From Euglena gracilis (Eukaryota > Euglenida > Euglenophyceae > Euglenales): DNA of 64,000 nucleotides. Shown in pieces: positions 1 to 38,975 of this stretch. Position numbers and translations under genes: made by a program. Under the pieces are notes generated by a model. It worked only from the letters and a program-made list of their open reading frames with translations, was not told where the DNA came from and did not search any database. Each line of letters begins with the position of its first letter. Within the stretch, counting starts at the first letter, position 1. The DNA lies in the NCBI GenBank assembly GCA_039621445.1, contig CP154956.1, forward strand, positions 95,732,406 to 95,796,405. The letters are read 5' to 3'.

Positions 1-180
1 GCATCCCCCATACCATACCTCCCACACCATACCACACCACACCATATTACACCATACCACACCACACCATATTACACCATACAACACCACACCATTCCGC
101 GCCATATTCCACACCACACCATACCATACCGCACCATACCACACCGCACTGCACCACACCATACCATATTTAACCATACC
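1..180 (+). repeat. Degenerate CCATACCACA-type satellite
   Basis: The window opens inside an array of imperfect units built from ACCATACC, ACCACACC and ACCATATT. It lies in the intron upstream of exon A. Confidence 0.9.
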
Positions 181-234
181 AATTCACCTGAAAGGTCGAC
201 CAAAAGGGAAGGAATTTCACAGCGAAGCCGGAAG

Positions 235-24768
<24,534 letters not shown>

Positions 24769-24929
24769 ATCTGGATACATCCCGCTGCTTTGGTTGAGGG
24801 AAGGCTCCAAATGTGTCGGGATTTGCCTACATGTGATGCATGAGGTGGTTCATACCGACCCCCCTCCTCCGGGAGGTTGCCATGCCCGAGAACCTGTCAA
24901 AGTCCGGGGCATGAAACTGCATACATGTG

Positions 24930-25257
24930 TGTGACAATAGTAATGGTAATGGTTATGAATAGTAATAATAATAGTAATAGTCATAATTATGGTGATAGTG
25001 ATAATGATAGTGATAGTAATGGTGATAGCAATAGCAATACGAGGCATAGGCAAAGGCATAGCCATAGCACTGGTCATAGTCATGGTAATAATAATAGGAA
25101 TAGCAGCAGTGATAGTTATTGTTATCGTAATGATGATGATGATGATATTTAAAAATAAAGTTAATGATAATAAAATTAGAAAATTCATAAAAATAAAAAT
25201 GCAATAGTAATACAATAATAATAACAATAACGTATCAATAAAAAATATTTCATTTTT

Positions 25258-25290
<33 letters not shown>
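24930..25290 (+). repeat. Degenerate (RATAGT)n and (GTT)n tract
   Basis: Imperfect AATAGTAATGGTGATAGTGA hexamer-like units to about 25150, an A/T-rich stretch, then a pure (GTT)n run at 25259-25290. Confidence 0.85.
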
Positions 25291-25930
25291 AAGATAAGAT
25301 CGTTTTGGGGTTGGTGCCCTGCCTAAGGGGGGGTGGAGATCCTGTGAGAAATGGTCGATTGTCGCAAGTGACAGCGGCGATTTTCCGACCAGCACGGCCC
25401 CCCGGGCGCCGCTTCCGTGGGAGTCAATCCCGGCGGTGGCCCAATTGTTGAGCCCCCGTGACTTGGCCAACGGGCCGGGGCGGGGGTCGGAAGCCGGCAC
25501 GCCCCACACCACCATCATGGACGGCAACGCACCCACTCCCCCCCCCCGGAGCAGCTGGGTGGCTCCGGAGAGGCTTAGCCCTGCCCTGAATGAAAATCCC
25601 GTGAGAGTCTGATCTGGCCGGGCCCCGTTTGGCGTTGCCCGCCCGCTCCGTCGTGAGGGTTCATCGCTGGAGGGTCTCCCAGGTAGGTCCGGGGGTGAGA
25701 AGCCCCCCCCCCCCCCCCGGCGTGGAAGGCGCTGCCGGTTTGAAAAGGCCATTTTTTGCCCCGGTCGGAAGCAGTTTTGATTCAAAACCAATCCAGCGGA
25801 GGTGGTCTGCTTTCGGACAGTCACCATTTTCCAAACATGCGCCCCGGGGGGTGCACCCTGCTTTTTTTGTACCATTTTTTGTGTTCTTCGGTACATTTGC
25901 GTTGTGTGCTTCAGTAAATTTGTGTGTGCG
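25290..25930 (-). other. GC-rich, ORF-like minus-strand segment, unrecognised
   Basis: On the minus strand a long open frame reads GLNNWATAGIDSHGSGARGA and continues VLVGKSPLSLATIDHFSQDL toward the (AAC)n tract. Composition is more gene-like than the surroundings. No family was recognised. The trinucleotide tail could mark the 3' end of a retrotransposed sequence. Confidence 0.25.
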
Positions 25931-25932
25931 TG

Positions 25933-25935
<3 letters not shown>

Positions 25936-26011
<76 letters not shown>
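25936..26011 (+). repeat. (GT)n microsatellite
   Basis: About 75 bp of GT followed by GGGAGGGGGTTGGGG. Confidence 0.95.
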
Positions 26012-26013
<2 letters not shown>

Positions 26014-26019
26014 AGGGGG

Positions 26020-29000
26020 TTGGGGTTGCAGGTGTGAGTGGGGATGGGTTGGTGGGTGTGGAATGTTTTTTTTCTGTCATTTCAAGAGACTGTGGTGTGT
26101 TTTCCCTGCAGGGAACGTGTATTCCCAGCGCGGTGGGTCATGTGTGGTTGAATAGGCACCGAGTCGGAAACGGGGCCCTCCTCCACCGCCCACGTAACAC
26201 ACAAGTTATTGTTCTGGCCGCCCGGCAGTGTCCACCCGTGTGTGCTGGCGTACACACCCATGTGCCTGTGTGCACCCAAACCGGGTTGGGTTGGTGGTCC
26301 AATGCACAGATAAATTTACCAACCACAATGCCAAAAAGGGTTTAGATTTTCTTTTAAAAGCATAAATTTTTGGGGAAAAAATCTTTAAAAAATGCCTCAA
26401 AACCGTATTTTTAAGGAAAGATCTGCCCTGAAATATAAGGTTTGGTTCGATTCTTGTTATTGCATTTTGTCAGGGACTCCGACATACATTGTGTCATTCC
26501 ATCATCTTTCTTTCCTCCAGAAGTTTATGCATTTAATTAGCGTAAATTAATCACCAAACTTTCCAAAAGTAATAATTATTCACAAAGGGAAATCCAGCAT
26601 CACGTACAAAACAGAGTTGGCTGGAGAAGAGTTTGCTTCACTCGCAGCAGCCTCCAGAGTTTTCCAGAGCATACGATCGCTTAGTCCCCCCTGGCCCCAG
26701 GAGGTGGGTGGCTTTTTTCAGAGTGGCTTGCTGGTTTTTTTGGCTTGGACCAACTCATCCTCCAGGGGTGACAAAAGAAACCACTAACATGACCCGATGC
26801 CGAAATATTTCTTTACATTTTTTTTACACATGTCTTCAATTTTCCCTTACGCCAAGAGTGGCCAACCCCCGGGGGGGGGTAGTAACTGACTGGTATTTCA
26901 TATATAAACTGACTGACTGGCTTTTGGAATAGTGGAAGTTGCCCCTCCCCCTGGGGGTCAGTAAAAAATTTATTGTCCCAGACACATTCTGCTCCGTTTT
27001 ATTTATTGCAATAATTTTTCCAAAAACAAACACAGCGTTGATGGAGATAGTGTTGCGAACGGAAATTGTTTTGTGGTGGTAAGGATTTTCCATTTCCTTC
27101 CAGTCCCAGTGCCCCGTGAGAAAGTATTTTTTTCCTCCGATGACCCCAAAAGAGCTCTTTTGAGCCAGGAATGCGAGGGACCAGCATTCTTTTTCAATTC
27201 CCAAAACAGGCAATTTTCACCCACAGAACAATGCTCCTTCACGTTTTTTGAGGCACTTTTTAAGTTGTTCCGTTCAGATTTTCATTTCCAAAGAATAGAA
27301 AGCATTTCCAAGATTTTTTTCCAGGTTTCTTGTGTTTTAAATGAGAGGCTTCTCTCATTGATGTTTTTTTGGGCTTCTAAAAGACCAACACTTCAAAAAT
27401 GCGCTCCTGCGTGGTCTTTTTTCTCCTAAAAGATGTTTCTTTGCCGTATGCGGGTGTCTTTTCGGATTAGATGGTTTTCTGGCCGTGCCTGGTCGTTGGT
27501 CCGGTTTTGGGGTTGAGCGGAGATTGTCTGGCGTGTGCAACTTCTCCACTGCTCCAGCGCAAGAAAAGACTATTGCCCCCCAGGTACGCATCTGGCACGC
27601 TTGCCCACGTGGGGTCAAAGCCTGAGGTTCCAGACCACACCAGTGCCGGAGCCTTCCCTTTCCTCCAGTCGGACCCCTCGGTGAATCCCGTCGGTTGGGT
27701 TTGGAGGGCGAGGACAAGACCAGAATGCTGCTCCGTGTGTTGTATGGTTGGAGAGTGTCTGACCGATTTCTGGCACTCTCATGCACTTGGCACCATCGTG
27801 ACCCTTCCCTGAGGGGGAGGGGGGGTGTTCGAGAGTTGTTGGATGTGTTGGGGGATTGCTGACCCCCCAGGGAAACCAGGGAAACGGTCCACCAGGCACA
27901 ACCTGACGACCCCCCAAAACAGTAGGGTTGCCGGTGCCGGATGACAGCTTCCTGTGGGGAACCCTCCGGCAACTTCCGGCGTGACCGTTTCCCCCAAGGC
28001 CCCGCGGGCCTGTTGTCCTCGGCGCTGGCGTGCCGCCGATCACACCATCTCCTGCGTAAATTCCTGTTCCTGTGAATACGTCACGAGACCTCTGTGGACC
28101 GGTTTGCCGCACGGGGCAGGCTTCTTTTGGACCCCGAAGACCCCGGGGGGTGGAGTTGAAGATGCACAGCGTGATGGAAAACCGTGTTCAGTCCACCATA
28201 CAGTGCGGGATGGTATTTTTTCGGTAATTTTCGAGAGAGAGAGAGAGAGAAAAAGTGCTTTTTTATTTGAAAAAATGCAGACGGGTGTGTTTTTGGATTG
28301 GGAATTGCCGCTTTTAGTTTTCGTTCCTAATTGTGAGCTCCGGTCGTACATCTGTGTCAGATTCTTTACATGCTAGGAGGCCCGAACCCCCCGCGCGTTT
28401 TAAACAGAAGCCTGGCACGGACTCAGGTAGGGTAGGGACTGGTAAGGGAGGGAACGGCCATTGGAAATGGCCGGCCAGCGCTGGGATGCAATCGCTGTGC
28501 AGGCAGTGGGGCCTGCCAATGCTGCATGAAGGGAAACGGAAAGAAATCCGGCGGTGAATTGTTTATTTTGGTTTGTTGTGCAGTCCCCTTCGGCATAACG
28601 GCGCCAGATCCTGACATCATTTTTTTTGTGCGAGTGTCCTTTTTTCGGTGGCGAAATCGATATAGATATCCATCCCCCCCACCCCGGGCGACATTGTTCT
28701 GCCCCTCCTGCGCATAGACCCACCACTTTCAGGTTTGTCCCCAAAGGGATGTACACGTTGGCCCTCCGATTCCGCCCCAGGCTCTTTTTCCTCAATTGCT
28801 TCCTCGGCCGGTCCGAGCGGTGAATGCTTCCGGCCACGCCACATTGCTTTGTGGTGCCTTCGTGGGGCAACTGGGTTTCGGGCTCAATCCCCCACTTGAG
28901 GGTTGGTGGGCAATGTGGTGGGTTCAACACACAGCACCCCCTGCAGACGATACTCCGCTGCCTTTCGTCTGTCACCCCGTCCCCCGAATGAGTTCATTCC

Positions 29001-30170
29001 CCATCCCCATTCTTCCGTCACCATTTCTGCACGACACGGAGCTTGACCTTTGTTTTTGGGGTGTATCCATTGCATTCATTATCTTGTAACCGTCTCGCTT
29101 TGTCTCTTGTGCTCTGATGTTTTTCCTTTTTTTTTGTGTGTTCTGTCTCGATTACAGATTTTGCAAAAGTCAAAAATTCGGCCATTGTTTTGGGCTGGTG
29201 GAAGCCAACACGAGTTGTGTTGTTTTTTATTCCGGATTTTTGTTTTGGCTGGGGCCGGTTTTTCTTTTGTCCTCCCGGACGAACTGATCTGCTTTCACAG
29301 GGACCCGTCTCCCACCTCTGACCTTTTCACCTTTTCACCCGATAGGGGCAGTATCTGGGAGGGGGTACGGTCCAAATACTTTCGCTTGCTGGGGGTGGGT
29401 AGCAACCCTTAAAGGTTGCAGTTTCTTTGGTTGGGATGGAGGTGCAGCCATAATTTTATTGGACCACCCAGGAGCGCACCAGTACATATTTTTTTTATTG
29501 GCTCTCAGCAGGGGGTCCGGGGTCCCTCCCCCCGGTTCAAACGTAAAAACCTGGTTGAGGTGTCAATATCTTCTGATTTCCACAGATATGGTGTTGGGGT
29601 TAGGCGACGCGTTGGTTGTGGGTATTTGTCTCCATGGGTTTTTCCTGGCTTGTGTGAAAAAATTCCTTATTTGCAGTTTAGCAAGTGATTTGTTATGATT
29701 GTGTCGTGCGCAGCGTGGGAAGCACTCGGACCCGCTGGGCCACCCCCCCCCCCGGGTTGGGGGTCGTGGGCGCCTTCGGAGCTCCGGGGAAGCCGCCCGC
29801 CCCATCCAGGTTTCTTGGCAGCGGTGGAGGGTGGGGGGCTGGATTTGGCCATGCCGCTGCTTGGCCAAGTAACTGCAACGCTCACGGAACAGGAACTCCC
29901 CCACAGGGAGTTCTTTGCATCCCGGTTCAGCCCAAAATGCAACATACATGTATCTGGGCACCCAAGGAATTGGAGTTCTTTGTATGTATGTATGTACCCC
30001 CCCCCCCCAGGCGCTTGGCCGCCCTCCTCCTTACATGCAAACTTGGCCCCCCCTGAAGTTGGCCTTAGGCCTTTTGTACATGGCCGCCGAAATCCTAAAC
30101 ATGCTAATTTGGCTCCCCTAAGGTTGGCCCCCTGGCCTTACTTTCAATCATGGCCCAGGCCAAGCGCCCG
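26020..30170 (+). other. Intergenic or intronic DNA without recognised genes
   Basis: No ORF here has a recognisable domain and no repeat-protein or helicase exon is visible. It holds a TGACTGG-family copy (26865-26970), a (GA)n run near 28230-28250, and several moderately GC-rich stretches (27460-28100, 28400-28980) open on the minus strand but without family resemblance. Confidence 0.4.
26865..26970 (+). repeat. TGACTGG dispersed repeat, copy 3
   Basis: AACTGACTGGTATTTC, ACTGACTGACTGGCTTTTGG, AGTGGAAGT, a C-run and GGGGGTCAGTAAAAAAT are in family order. Confidence 0.65.
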
Positions 30171-30176
30171 GGGGGG

Positions 30177-31525
<1,349 letters not shown>

Positions 31526-31689
31526 TGTGTATGTATGTATACATATGAACGCATGCATATGCATGTAAATGTGTGTGCATGTGCATGTGCGCATACGTGG
31601 GTGCAGACATGCACCAGCACAAGCACACACACAGACATGTGTATGCACAAGCGCACAAATATATTTCTGAAACCTATATCATTTTTTTA

Positions 31690-33480
31690 AAGAAAAATGA
31701 ATTTGTTTAACCATTGATTCATGAAAACGTTGTATTTGTTAATCACACACGACAAAATGGAGAATGAAGAGGTGCATTTTTAAATCGAACTCCAACGACT
31801 ACATATTTTTGCCTCGTTTTGACTTGAGGGGAGTACAGTGCTCCTCGCGTTTGTTTACGCCTCGAGCGGGGTCGGCTGCTGTCCTGCCTGTGTTTTCCCC
31901 GGGCTGCCAAGCAGCGGCCTGCCGGCCCCAGCCCCGCACGTGTGTATTTGCCAGTTGCCTTCGACGCCCTGCCGGCTCACTCACCCCCATCCAATCCGAA
32001 TCATCTCCGTGGGATCCTGCGCACGGCGCCCCGCATGGCGTGTGTGCTTGTGTGTGCCACGTGGTAGCGGGGGAGTGGGGAGGGTTGCCCAGCGCCGGGT
32101 TTGTCACTCCCAGGCTGAGGACCAGTCGCCCAAATGGGGGTCTCTTGCTTGGGATTCTTTGGGTGTTATGTCTCTGGACTTTTGGTTGAGTTGTCCACAT
32201 ACAGTATTTAACGCTTGCACGAGGACGTGGGTTGGACAACCGACAATCTGCCAGCTGTTGACCATTTAGAGCAAACTGTGCATGATTTGGCAACAAATTT
32301 TGATCAAATACACACGCAATTGCGTTCTGAACAATAAAACCCTCCTATGGGTATGGTTTGCACACTCGTGTTTCCGCTCATGCGGTGGTTCCCCCCTGAG
32401 TCCCAAGGAATCAGCTTTCAGATGATGAGGCGGGTTTTCAAGCGGAAATCATGCCCAGGCAGATGTTCCCAGCCTGGTCCCCCAGGGGTCCACTGAAATA
32501 ATGTTCAAGTGAAATAAAGTTCAGCCCGAAGCTGGGCTGGCCCCAAAAAAAATTCGGCGCAAAGCGCCGAAGTTTTTTGGAAAGGGGGGTCAAAAACGGC
32601 TAAAAGTAGCATTTTTGGTTGCTCTTTGGTTTTTTCATCTCCGAATTTTGGCTGAAAATGCTTTGGGCCTTTTGGGGCACTTTTTTGGGTATCTGGCTGG
32701 CCGAACCCCCCCCCCCCCCCGGACACCCCCCACCCCCAAGACCAGCCTTACACCAGCTGATTTATCAGGTGACAGCTCCGAGGGAGGGGGGGGGAGTATA
32801 AACACCCCATTTTGACACCTCCTTGTGCAGACCACACCCCATTGACCCTACCCAGTGTTGTGGTGTTGTGGAGAGTGGTGGCGTGAATGCTTCTCGGCAC
32901 GCACCTTTTAGGGGCGACCATGAAAGTTATGCTCCGGTGGACCAGAGGTGTTCCAAAAATCAGCCTTTTTACCCTTTTTTTTGCATCAGCCCTCGGTGCG
33001 CCAAGCGTCTGGTGGTGGCAACAAGGCGTCAAATCAATCACTTCACGTGTTGGACGCCACAGATTCACCTGTGTGAGCCCCCCCCCCCTGAGAGAGTGTG
33101 GGGTGGGCTGGGGCCTCTGGATACCCCCAGGGGGTGGGGTGCGCCATGGGTCAGGTTTTTGCCCTGCCAAAGGCCAGGGAAAGATTTGTCAGCGTTTTTG
33201 GCCGACTTTGGCTGGAGTTTGGGTGGTTGGGTGGGTGGTTGACCCCCACGGGGGGGGGGGTCGTCGGTGGGAGGGTTTTGAAAAGAAGTGGGTGGGTGGG
33301 TTTGGCCCAGGGAAAGGTGACACACCCCCCGGGCATTTTTCGTCCCGGGGGGGGTCACCAGATGATCCCCTTGTCGGCACCCCAGTGTGGTGCTGTGCGG
33401 GCGTTTTTCTCCACTGCGACTCACCCGGACCTCCCGTTCAGCCGTGTATATACCTGTATCTCTGATGGTGGCCAGGCTGG
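31690..33480 (+). other. No recognised gene
   Basis: Mixed-composition DNA. A copy related to the 585-715 repeat lies at 32480-32600 with the palindrome CGGCGCAAAGCGCCG at about 32555. Possible open frames at 31840-32270 and 32900-33470 have no recognisable domains. Confidence 0.35.
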
Positions 33481-33629
33481 TACTACTCACAGGTGGCACC
33501 CACTCACAACAAACACACACGCGCGCGCACGCACGCACACACGCACACACGTTCAACGCCACACATACATGCACAAGTGCATGCACATACCAATGCGCAC
33601 GTACACATGGGACACACCCACACCCAAAC

Positions 33630-33845
<216 letters not shown>

Positions 33846-34379
33846 TTTTGATGAGCCCTGTTCAGGGTTGTTGTTTTTTTTTTGGTCCACCCCCCAGACT
33901 GCACAGCCCCGAGGCGCCAGGACCCCTCAGCCAGAGGTCCGGGCCGGGTTGAATTTTATGGGTGGCTGATCCCATGGGGGAGTCGTGCCTGACTGGGCAT
34001 GAATCCCAGGGCACTCCGAGACCCCTTCCCCCAAGTCGGTCAAATTTAGCCTAGTCTGGGCTAGGGTTCACAGCGCAGAGGCTGTGACAGATGGGAAATG
34101 GTGTGTTTTGGCCCATGATGCCGGGGGCACGTTTGAGCGGGCAGGTTTCCAGAAGTGGTGCGGTCTGGAGACAGATCGCTTCTGCGGGACACTTCTCCCT
34201 AGAGTGAATGTGCGTCGGGGGGATTGACACACACTTTCTCTGCATTTCCCCGCAATTTTCTGCATTTTCCCCGCAATTTCTGCACTTTTCCCGCATTTCC
34301 CCCACAATTTTCTGCAATTTTCCCGCAATTTTCTGCGATTTTTGCGCAATTTCCCTGAGGCAGCCAAAAATCCCCCCCC

Positions 34380-34465
34380 CCCCCCCCGCTCGCAGAGACC
34401 AAGGCGGCCTCCGCTCAACCGGCCTGCGTCTCCCCAACACCCTGATCTGTTCCTAAAGGTTGGTT
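34380..34465 (+). other. Possible exon-like segment, low support
   Basis: After CGCTCGCAG an open, GC-rich stretch reads PRRPPLNRPASPQHPDLFLK up to CTAAAG/GTTGG. It has acceptor- and donor-like edges and could be an N-terminal exon of the downstream helicase or nothing. No homology was recognised. Confidence 0.2.
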
Positions 34466-34960
34466 GCGGCCGGGCACGCGTGGGCTGGCCGTTGGTCAGC
34501 GCGTGCGGCGCTCGCCCCCGCCCGCCTCAGCGCGGATGGCCCTAACACCCTGTCCCCTGTCTTCTCAGTAACCCCCCCCCCCCCAAGCAGGGCGTCACTC
34601 AAGCCAACGTCCTCCCAACCACTTTGGGGGACGTCACCCACCGCCCGCCACTTGAATGGCCCCTGGGGGGGGGTCCAACCAGCCAGCAGCCTCTTTCCAG
34701 CCCTGGACCCCCCACCCCCCATTGATGAACTTTTGTCCCCACCCAAACGGTTTCAACCTCTGAAGGGTGGTTGGACCACATGGGTGCTTGCTTTTGGAGA
34801 CGCAAAGATGGGTCAAAATGGGTCGGCACACTCAACTTTTGGGTTGGAAGTCCATCTTTTGCACAATCGCTAGTTTTTTCTGGGCATTTTTTTTTCGCAG
34901 GTTCGGTTTGTTGGTACCCCCCCCCCCCGCTTTTGACACGGCTTGTCCATGACACACCGC

Positions 34961-35561
34961 CAGGGCAGAACAGGAATCAGCCGAACAGCCAGGGTGGTGG
35001 GGGGGGGTCGACCCCCCACCACCTCTTCCCGTATTTCCGGGAGCGCCAATTTTTGGACCCAAAAAAATTTCGGTGCCTTCAGTGCCGGGTGTATTTTGAA
35101 CCCATTTTTGGGACCCGCATAGGACGTCCCCCTGAAAACCCCCCCGAAACCCCATTTTTTCACACCTTCCCTTCCAAAATTTCAAAATTTTCTCAAAACT
35201 TTGATTTTGAGAAGTTTTTTGAAGCAAAAACGCCATTGAAAATCCAAAGATTTTCCAACAGAAAACTTCTCAGTAAAATTTGATTGTGCTAAAATTTGAT
35301 CCATTTTTTTTTAGCCTTCGTTTTTCTCACCCCCTCCCTGAAACTACCAATTTTTAAACCTGAAATTTTTGAGATTTTTGTGAAAAAATGTGGTTTTCCA
35401 TCAAAAAAATCATGTATTTTGGGTTCATTTTTCAAAAAAAAAGTTTCAAAAAAATTTTCCCCAGCCAAATTTTCCCCGTTTTCCCAAAATTGGTGAAAAT
35501 GCTGTGGTGGGTGGGGGGGGGTCTCGACCACCCCGCCACCAGGCCTTCCCGTTCTGCCCTG
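34961..35561. mobile_element. 601-bp CAGGGCAGAAC element, full-length copy
   Basis: The left end CAGGGCAGAACAGGAA and the right end, whose reverse complement reads CAGGGCAGAACGGGAA, are inverted repeats with one mismatch. The 8-bp flanks CACACCGC and CATACAGC agree at six of eight positions, as expected for an aged target duplication. CAGGG termini suggest a hAT-type non-autonomous element. It has no ORF with recognisable domains. Partial copies lie at 1478-1743, 17970-18371 and 18554-18750. Confidence 0.7.
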
Positions 35562-35823
35562 CATACAGCCCATGCCAACTGCACTTTTCCCGTACCCAAA
35601 ACGCTCAATGGTCTAAAGCACAGTGCAGCATCCATGACGCCCCCGTCCCTCTGTCAACCACATTTTACCCGTATTGTGGTGTGTCACGGACGGGGGGGGC
35701 AGGGTTCGATATAAGGAGGGCGTACATGGTTTAGGTGGGGGGGTGTCCCCCCCACCCCCCCCCTCCTGGCCCGCAGGGGGGGCCCCGCCCCCCCCCCCCC
35801 CCCACCTGCCAGGGGGGTCCGGC

Positions 35824-36000
35824 CCGACCCTCGGGGGGGGGGGGGGTTCCCGGGACCCCCCCAAAAAATGGTCAATTTTTTCCTCCGGCGCTTCGCGCCG
35901 AAATTTTTTTGCATTTTTGGCCAAAAAGTGCCCAAAATGGCACTTTTGGTCGATTTGGGGGGTCAAAAAATTTCGGTCACCCTGACCGCGCACCTGTTTA
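35824..36000 (+). repeat. Dispersed repeat (CCCGGGACCCCCC / GGCACTTTTGG), copy 1
   Basis: CCGGGACCCCCCCAAAAAAT, GGTCAATTTTTTCC, the palindrome CGGCGCTTCGCGCCG, AAATTTTTTTGCATTTTT, AAAATGGCACTTTTGGTC recur in order at 58115-58290, where the palindrome has decayed. Confidence 0.7.
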
Positions 36001-36568
36001 GGTGGGGGGGGTGTCCCCCCATCCCCCCCCTCCTGGCCCGCAGGGGGGGGGTCCGGACCACCCCCCCCCCTCCTCTCCTTATATCGAACCCTGGGGGGGG
36101 TGGAGGGTCCCCGGCTCAACCCCCAGTCAGGCCCAGTTCCAGCCCAGGGACCCTCCCGTGCCCTCCTGTGGGGCGTTGAGGCAGCCAGCAGCCTATTTCC
36201 GGGCAGCCCACCTTTTCCGGTCTTTGAATTGCGCCTCTTCCCGGAGGGGGGGGGTCGTTAAGCCTCGCCCTGCCTCTGAGGCTTCTCTGTCCGTGGTCCT
36301 TGGCAGACGGCTGCTGTGCTGGGCATGTGGCCGAACCCGGATTTTGCCCAAAGCCCAGTCAGCGGCAAAATGACTGCGGTTTGGTGGGAGTTCACAGAAA
36401 TTAGCCCCATAAACCTTCAAGGCAGGGGTTTCTTGTTGTTCAAAAGGATTGAAGTGAGTGAGTGTGTATTATTTATCATTATCTCACACCAATGCCATTA
36501 TTATGAATAACTTTTATTACAAGTGTATGTGTTGCATCACAATTATGTATTTTAGTCTTATTTCCACT

Positions 36569-37031
36569 AAACCCCCCCCCCCAAAAATAAGACCCCCCCC
36601 AAAAATAAGACCCCCCCCAAAAATAAGACCCCCCCTGGGCCGACCGAGCAAAAATCCAAAAATAAGACCCCCCCCATAAATAAGACCCCCCCTGACGGCG
36701 CGAAGCGCCGGGGACGGTGAAAATTTTCCCTGAGAAATTGCCAAAAACCCAAATTTCACACACAAAAATGATGAAATTTCAAAAAATTTCAGATCCTTGA
36801 AGTGCAAAAAACATGCTAAATGTCAACTTACACAAATTTACACATGGCGCGAAGCGCCGAAGGAAAATTTTTAGTGTTTTTGGGAACCTGAAAAATGGTG
36901 TTTTTTCGGGCCCAGGTTGGTCAAGAAAAAATCCAAAAATAAGACCCCCCCCAAAAATAAGACCCCCCCTGGAGGTTTCCAGCAACGGACCCAAAAATAA
37001 GACCCGGGTCTTATTTTTGGGGGGGGGTTTA
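36569..37031. mobile_element. 463-bp poly-C / AAAAATAAGACC hairpin-ended element, copy 3
   Basis: It starts TAAACCCCCCCCCCAAAAAT with four AAAAATAAGACCCCCCC units and ends GACCCGGGTCTTATTTTTGG then GGGGGTTTA. The first and last 20 or so bases are inverted repeats with TA at the outer edge. The interior has two GGCGCGAAGCGCC palindromes (36696-36710, 36846-36860) and a region that may derive from a Gly-poor non-coding filler. Confidence 0.7.
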
Positions 37032-37289
37032 TGTTGTTGTTATTATTATTATTCTTGTTAATCTTTATAACTACCATTATTGTTAAAGAAGCACACACAG
37101 CAATTTCTGATATTCTCTGCCGTCGTTTCCCCAACTTTTTCAGAGTCTGAACCCCTGTTTGGATTCTCATTGCTGGACCCCCCCCCCCATGTCGCCCGGC
37201 CCTCGCCAGCCGCCTGCCACCGCTGGATGGAACCCACCATCTGTATTCCTAAGCCACACCCCCACTGTCTCGGCCATGCAGGCTCCCCT

Positions 37290-37450
37290 GCGGGACCCCC
37301 CGGTCAGGAAAATGGGCGATTTTCGACCCCCAGCGCCCCAGTTTTGGCCCGAATGAAGTTTGGGTCAAAAACGGGTCAAAAAAAGTCGGAAAAAAACGAA
37401 TTTTTTTTGTCCGAAACGATGTTTTTTGGGGGTTCGCCGGCCAAAGCGGC
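37290..37450 (-). repeat. Fragment of the 15.6-17.2 kb dispersed repeat
   Basis: TTTTGGCCCGAATGAAGTTT, AAAACGGGTCAAAAAAAGTC and CCGAAACGATGTTTTTTGGG match that family in the orientation of the 16.0 kb modules reversed. Confidence 0.5.
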
Positions 37451-37671
37451 GCAGGGATTGGACACCTCCTCGCAGGCAGCTTTGGGCCGGCACAAATCAC
37501 TTGTCACTGGCCGACCCCAGGGCGGTGGGGAACCCCCCAAAGCCCTGGGGGCGTTGAGGGCCCCCCACCTCCTGCATGGGGGTCCAAACTCCCTCCCCCA
37601 CCATCCCATTCAGCCATGGCCGACCACCCTGGGGGGGGGGGGTTGACTGGCTGGTTTTTTTGTGAAGCAGT

Positions 37672-37745
37672 CCCCCCTGTCATTGACACGGCATGTCATT
37701 GACACCCCCCGTGTCAATGGCAGTTTTCTGGAACAAAGTTTCTTT
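37672..37745 (+). repeat. GACACGGC...GTGTCAATGGCA dispersed motif
   Basis: CATTGACACGGCATGTCATT then GACACCCCCCGTGTCAATGG recurs with variation at 14108-14165, 53925-53985 and 54188-54265. It is partly self-complementary. Confidence 0.55.
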
Positions 37746-37979
37746 TGCTTTGGCCATGGTTTCTGAGGAAATTCAGCCGAGACAAATGGTGTCGGATCTT
37801 CTTCCCTGCCATGGTTTTGAACTTTTGTGAATGTGGTGATTTGCTGCAATATGAGAGGTCCAATGCCTGAATGAATGAAGGAATGCGGCAATTGTGGTTC
37901 CAATTGTTGTTCCAATTGTTTGCTGAGACGGTCTGCTTTTTTTTACGGCATCGTGCCGTTGACACAAGGTGTCGTTAAC

Positions 37980-38017
<38 letters not shown>

Positions 38018-38879
38018 GACACACACACACATACACACAGACACACCCTGTGCAGGGGTTTTATTTTAAACCGGGGGGGGGGTGGCACCCACCCACCCAC
38101 CCCCAGGGGTGGGGCCCCGGGGGAGGGGGGGGGGCCTGGGGGACCCACCCACTTTTGCCCGAAAATGCTAAAAATAGCACCTTTTTTCAAAATTTTCGGC
38201 GTCTTTGGCGTCAAAAAAGATATACCCACCAGCCCCTTACCCCCCCCCCCGGAGGGGGTCCAAGGGACCCACCCACCCTCCCCCCCTGGGGAGGGGTCCA
38301 AGACTAAAAAAAACCCCTGACCCTGTGTCAACGGCCCTTGCCTGAAACATTGGAGGAGGAGGGAGGAGGACGAGGAGGACGGCCACAGTTTGGAGAGCAA
38401 CGGGGCGAGGGCCTCGCGGCAAAAGGGGGCCTGGGGGCGTTCTGCTCGTTGGCTCGCTTGCGGTGCCGAAGCGTCCCCATCAGACAGGCCCACGGCCATA
38501 ATGCGCCGGATTGCGCATGTTCCCTTCCCCCTGCCCAGGCTCTCTCCCTCCGGTGCGGACGGTGGTGGTGGTATGGAGGGACCACGCAACTGCCCCGTCC
38601 CATATGCCAACCTGTATCGGATCACATGATCACATGATCACAAGGCATATTTTGTCGGGGACGGGTGGTTGGCTTCCGTGTGGATTAACTCGTCGATCAT
38701 CCATCGGAGGGTTTCAGCTTCTTGAAAAAACATTGCTTTTGAAAAAGGAGCAGGTCCAATCAGCCCCCCTGGGTGGGTGGAGTCAGCAAAAATGAAGGCA
38801 CCATAAATTATTGGCTATTTTTTTCACGTTTTTCATCAATTTACCATTGGATTCCGAATGGCTGGCCCCTTGGAGGGAT

Positions 38880-38975
38880 AGTGTTTGGCTGGCTTTCCTA
38901 AAGGAAAGTAATTGACTGGTTTTTGGAAGAGTGGAAGTGGGGGGTTGGTTAAAAAATAAATTCTGGGCCCAATCT
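38880..38975 (+). repeat. TGACTGG dispersed repeat, copy 4
   Basis: AAAGTAATTGACTGGTTTTT, GGAAGAGTGGAAGTGGG and GGTTAAAAAATAAATT keep the family order. Confidence 0.55.

Noticed and set aside
27355-28112. Minus-strand ORFs of 165-205 codons
   Set aside because: No domain, start context or conservation evidence; overlapping open frames on both strands in GC-rich DNA can arise by chance.
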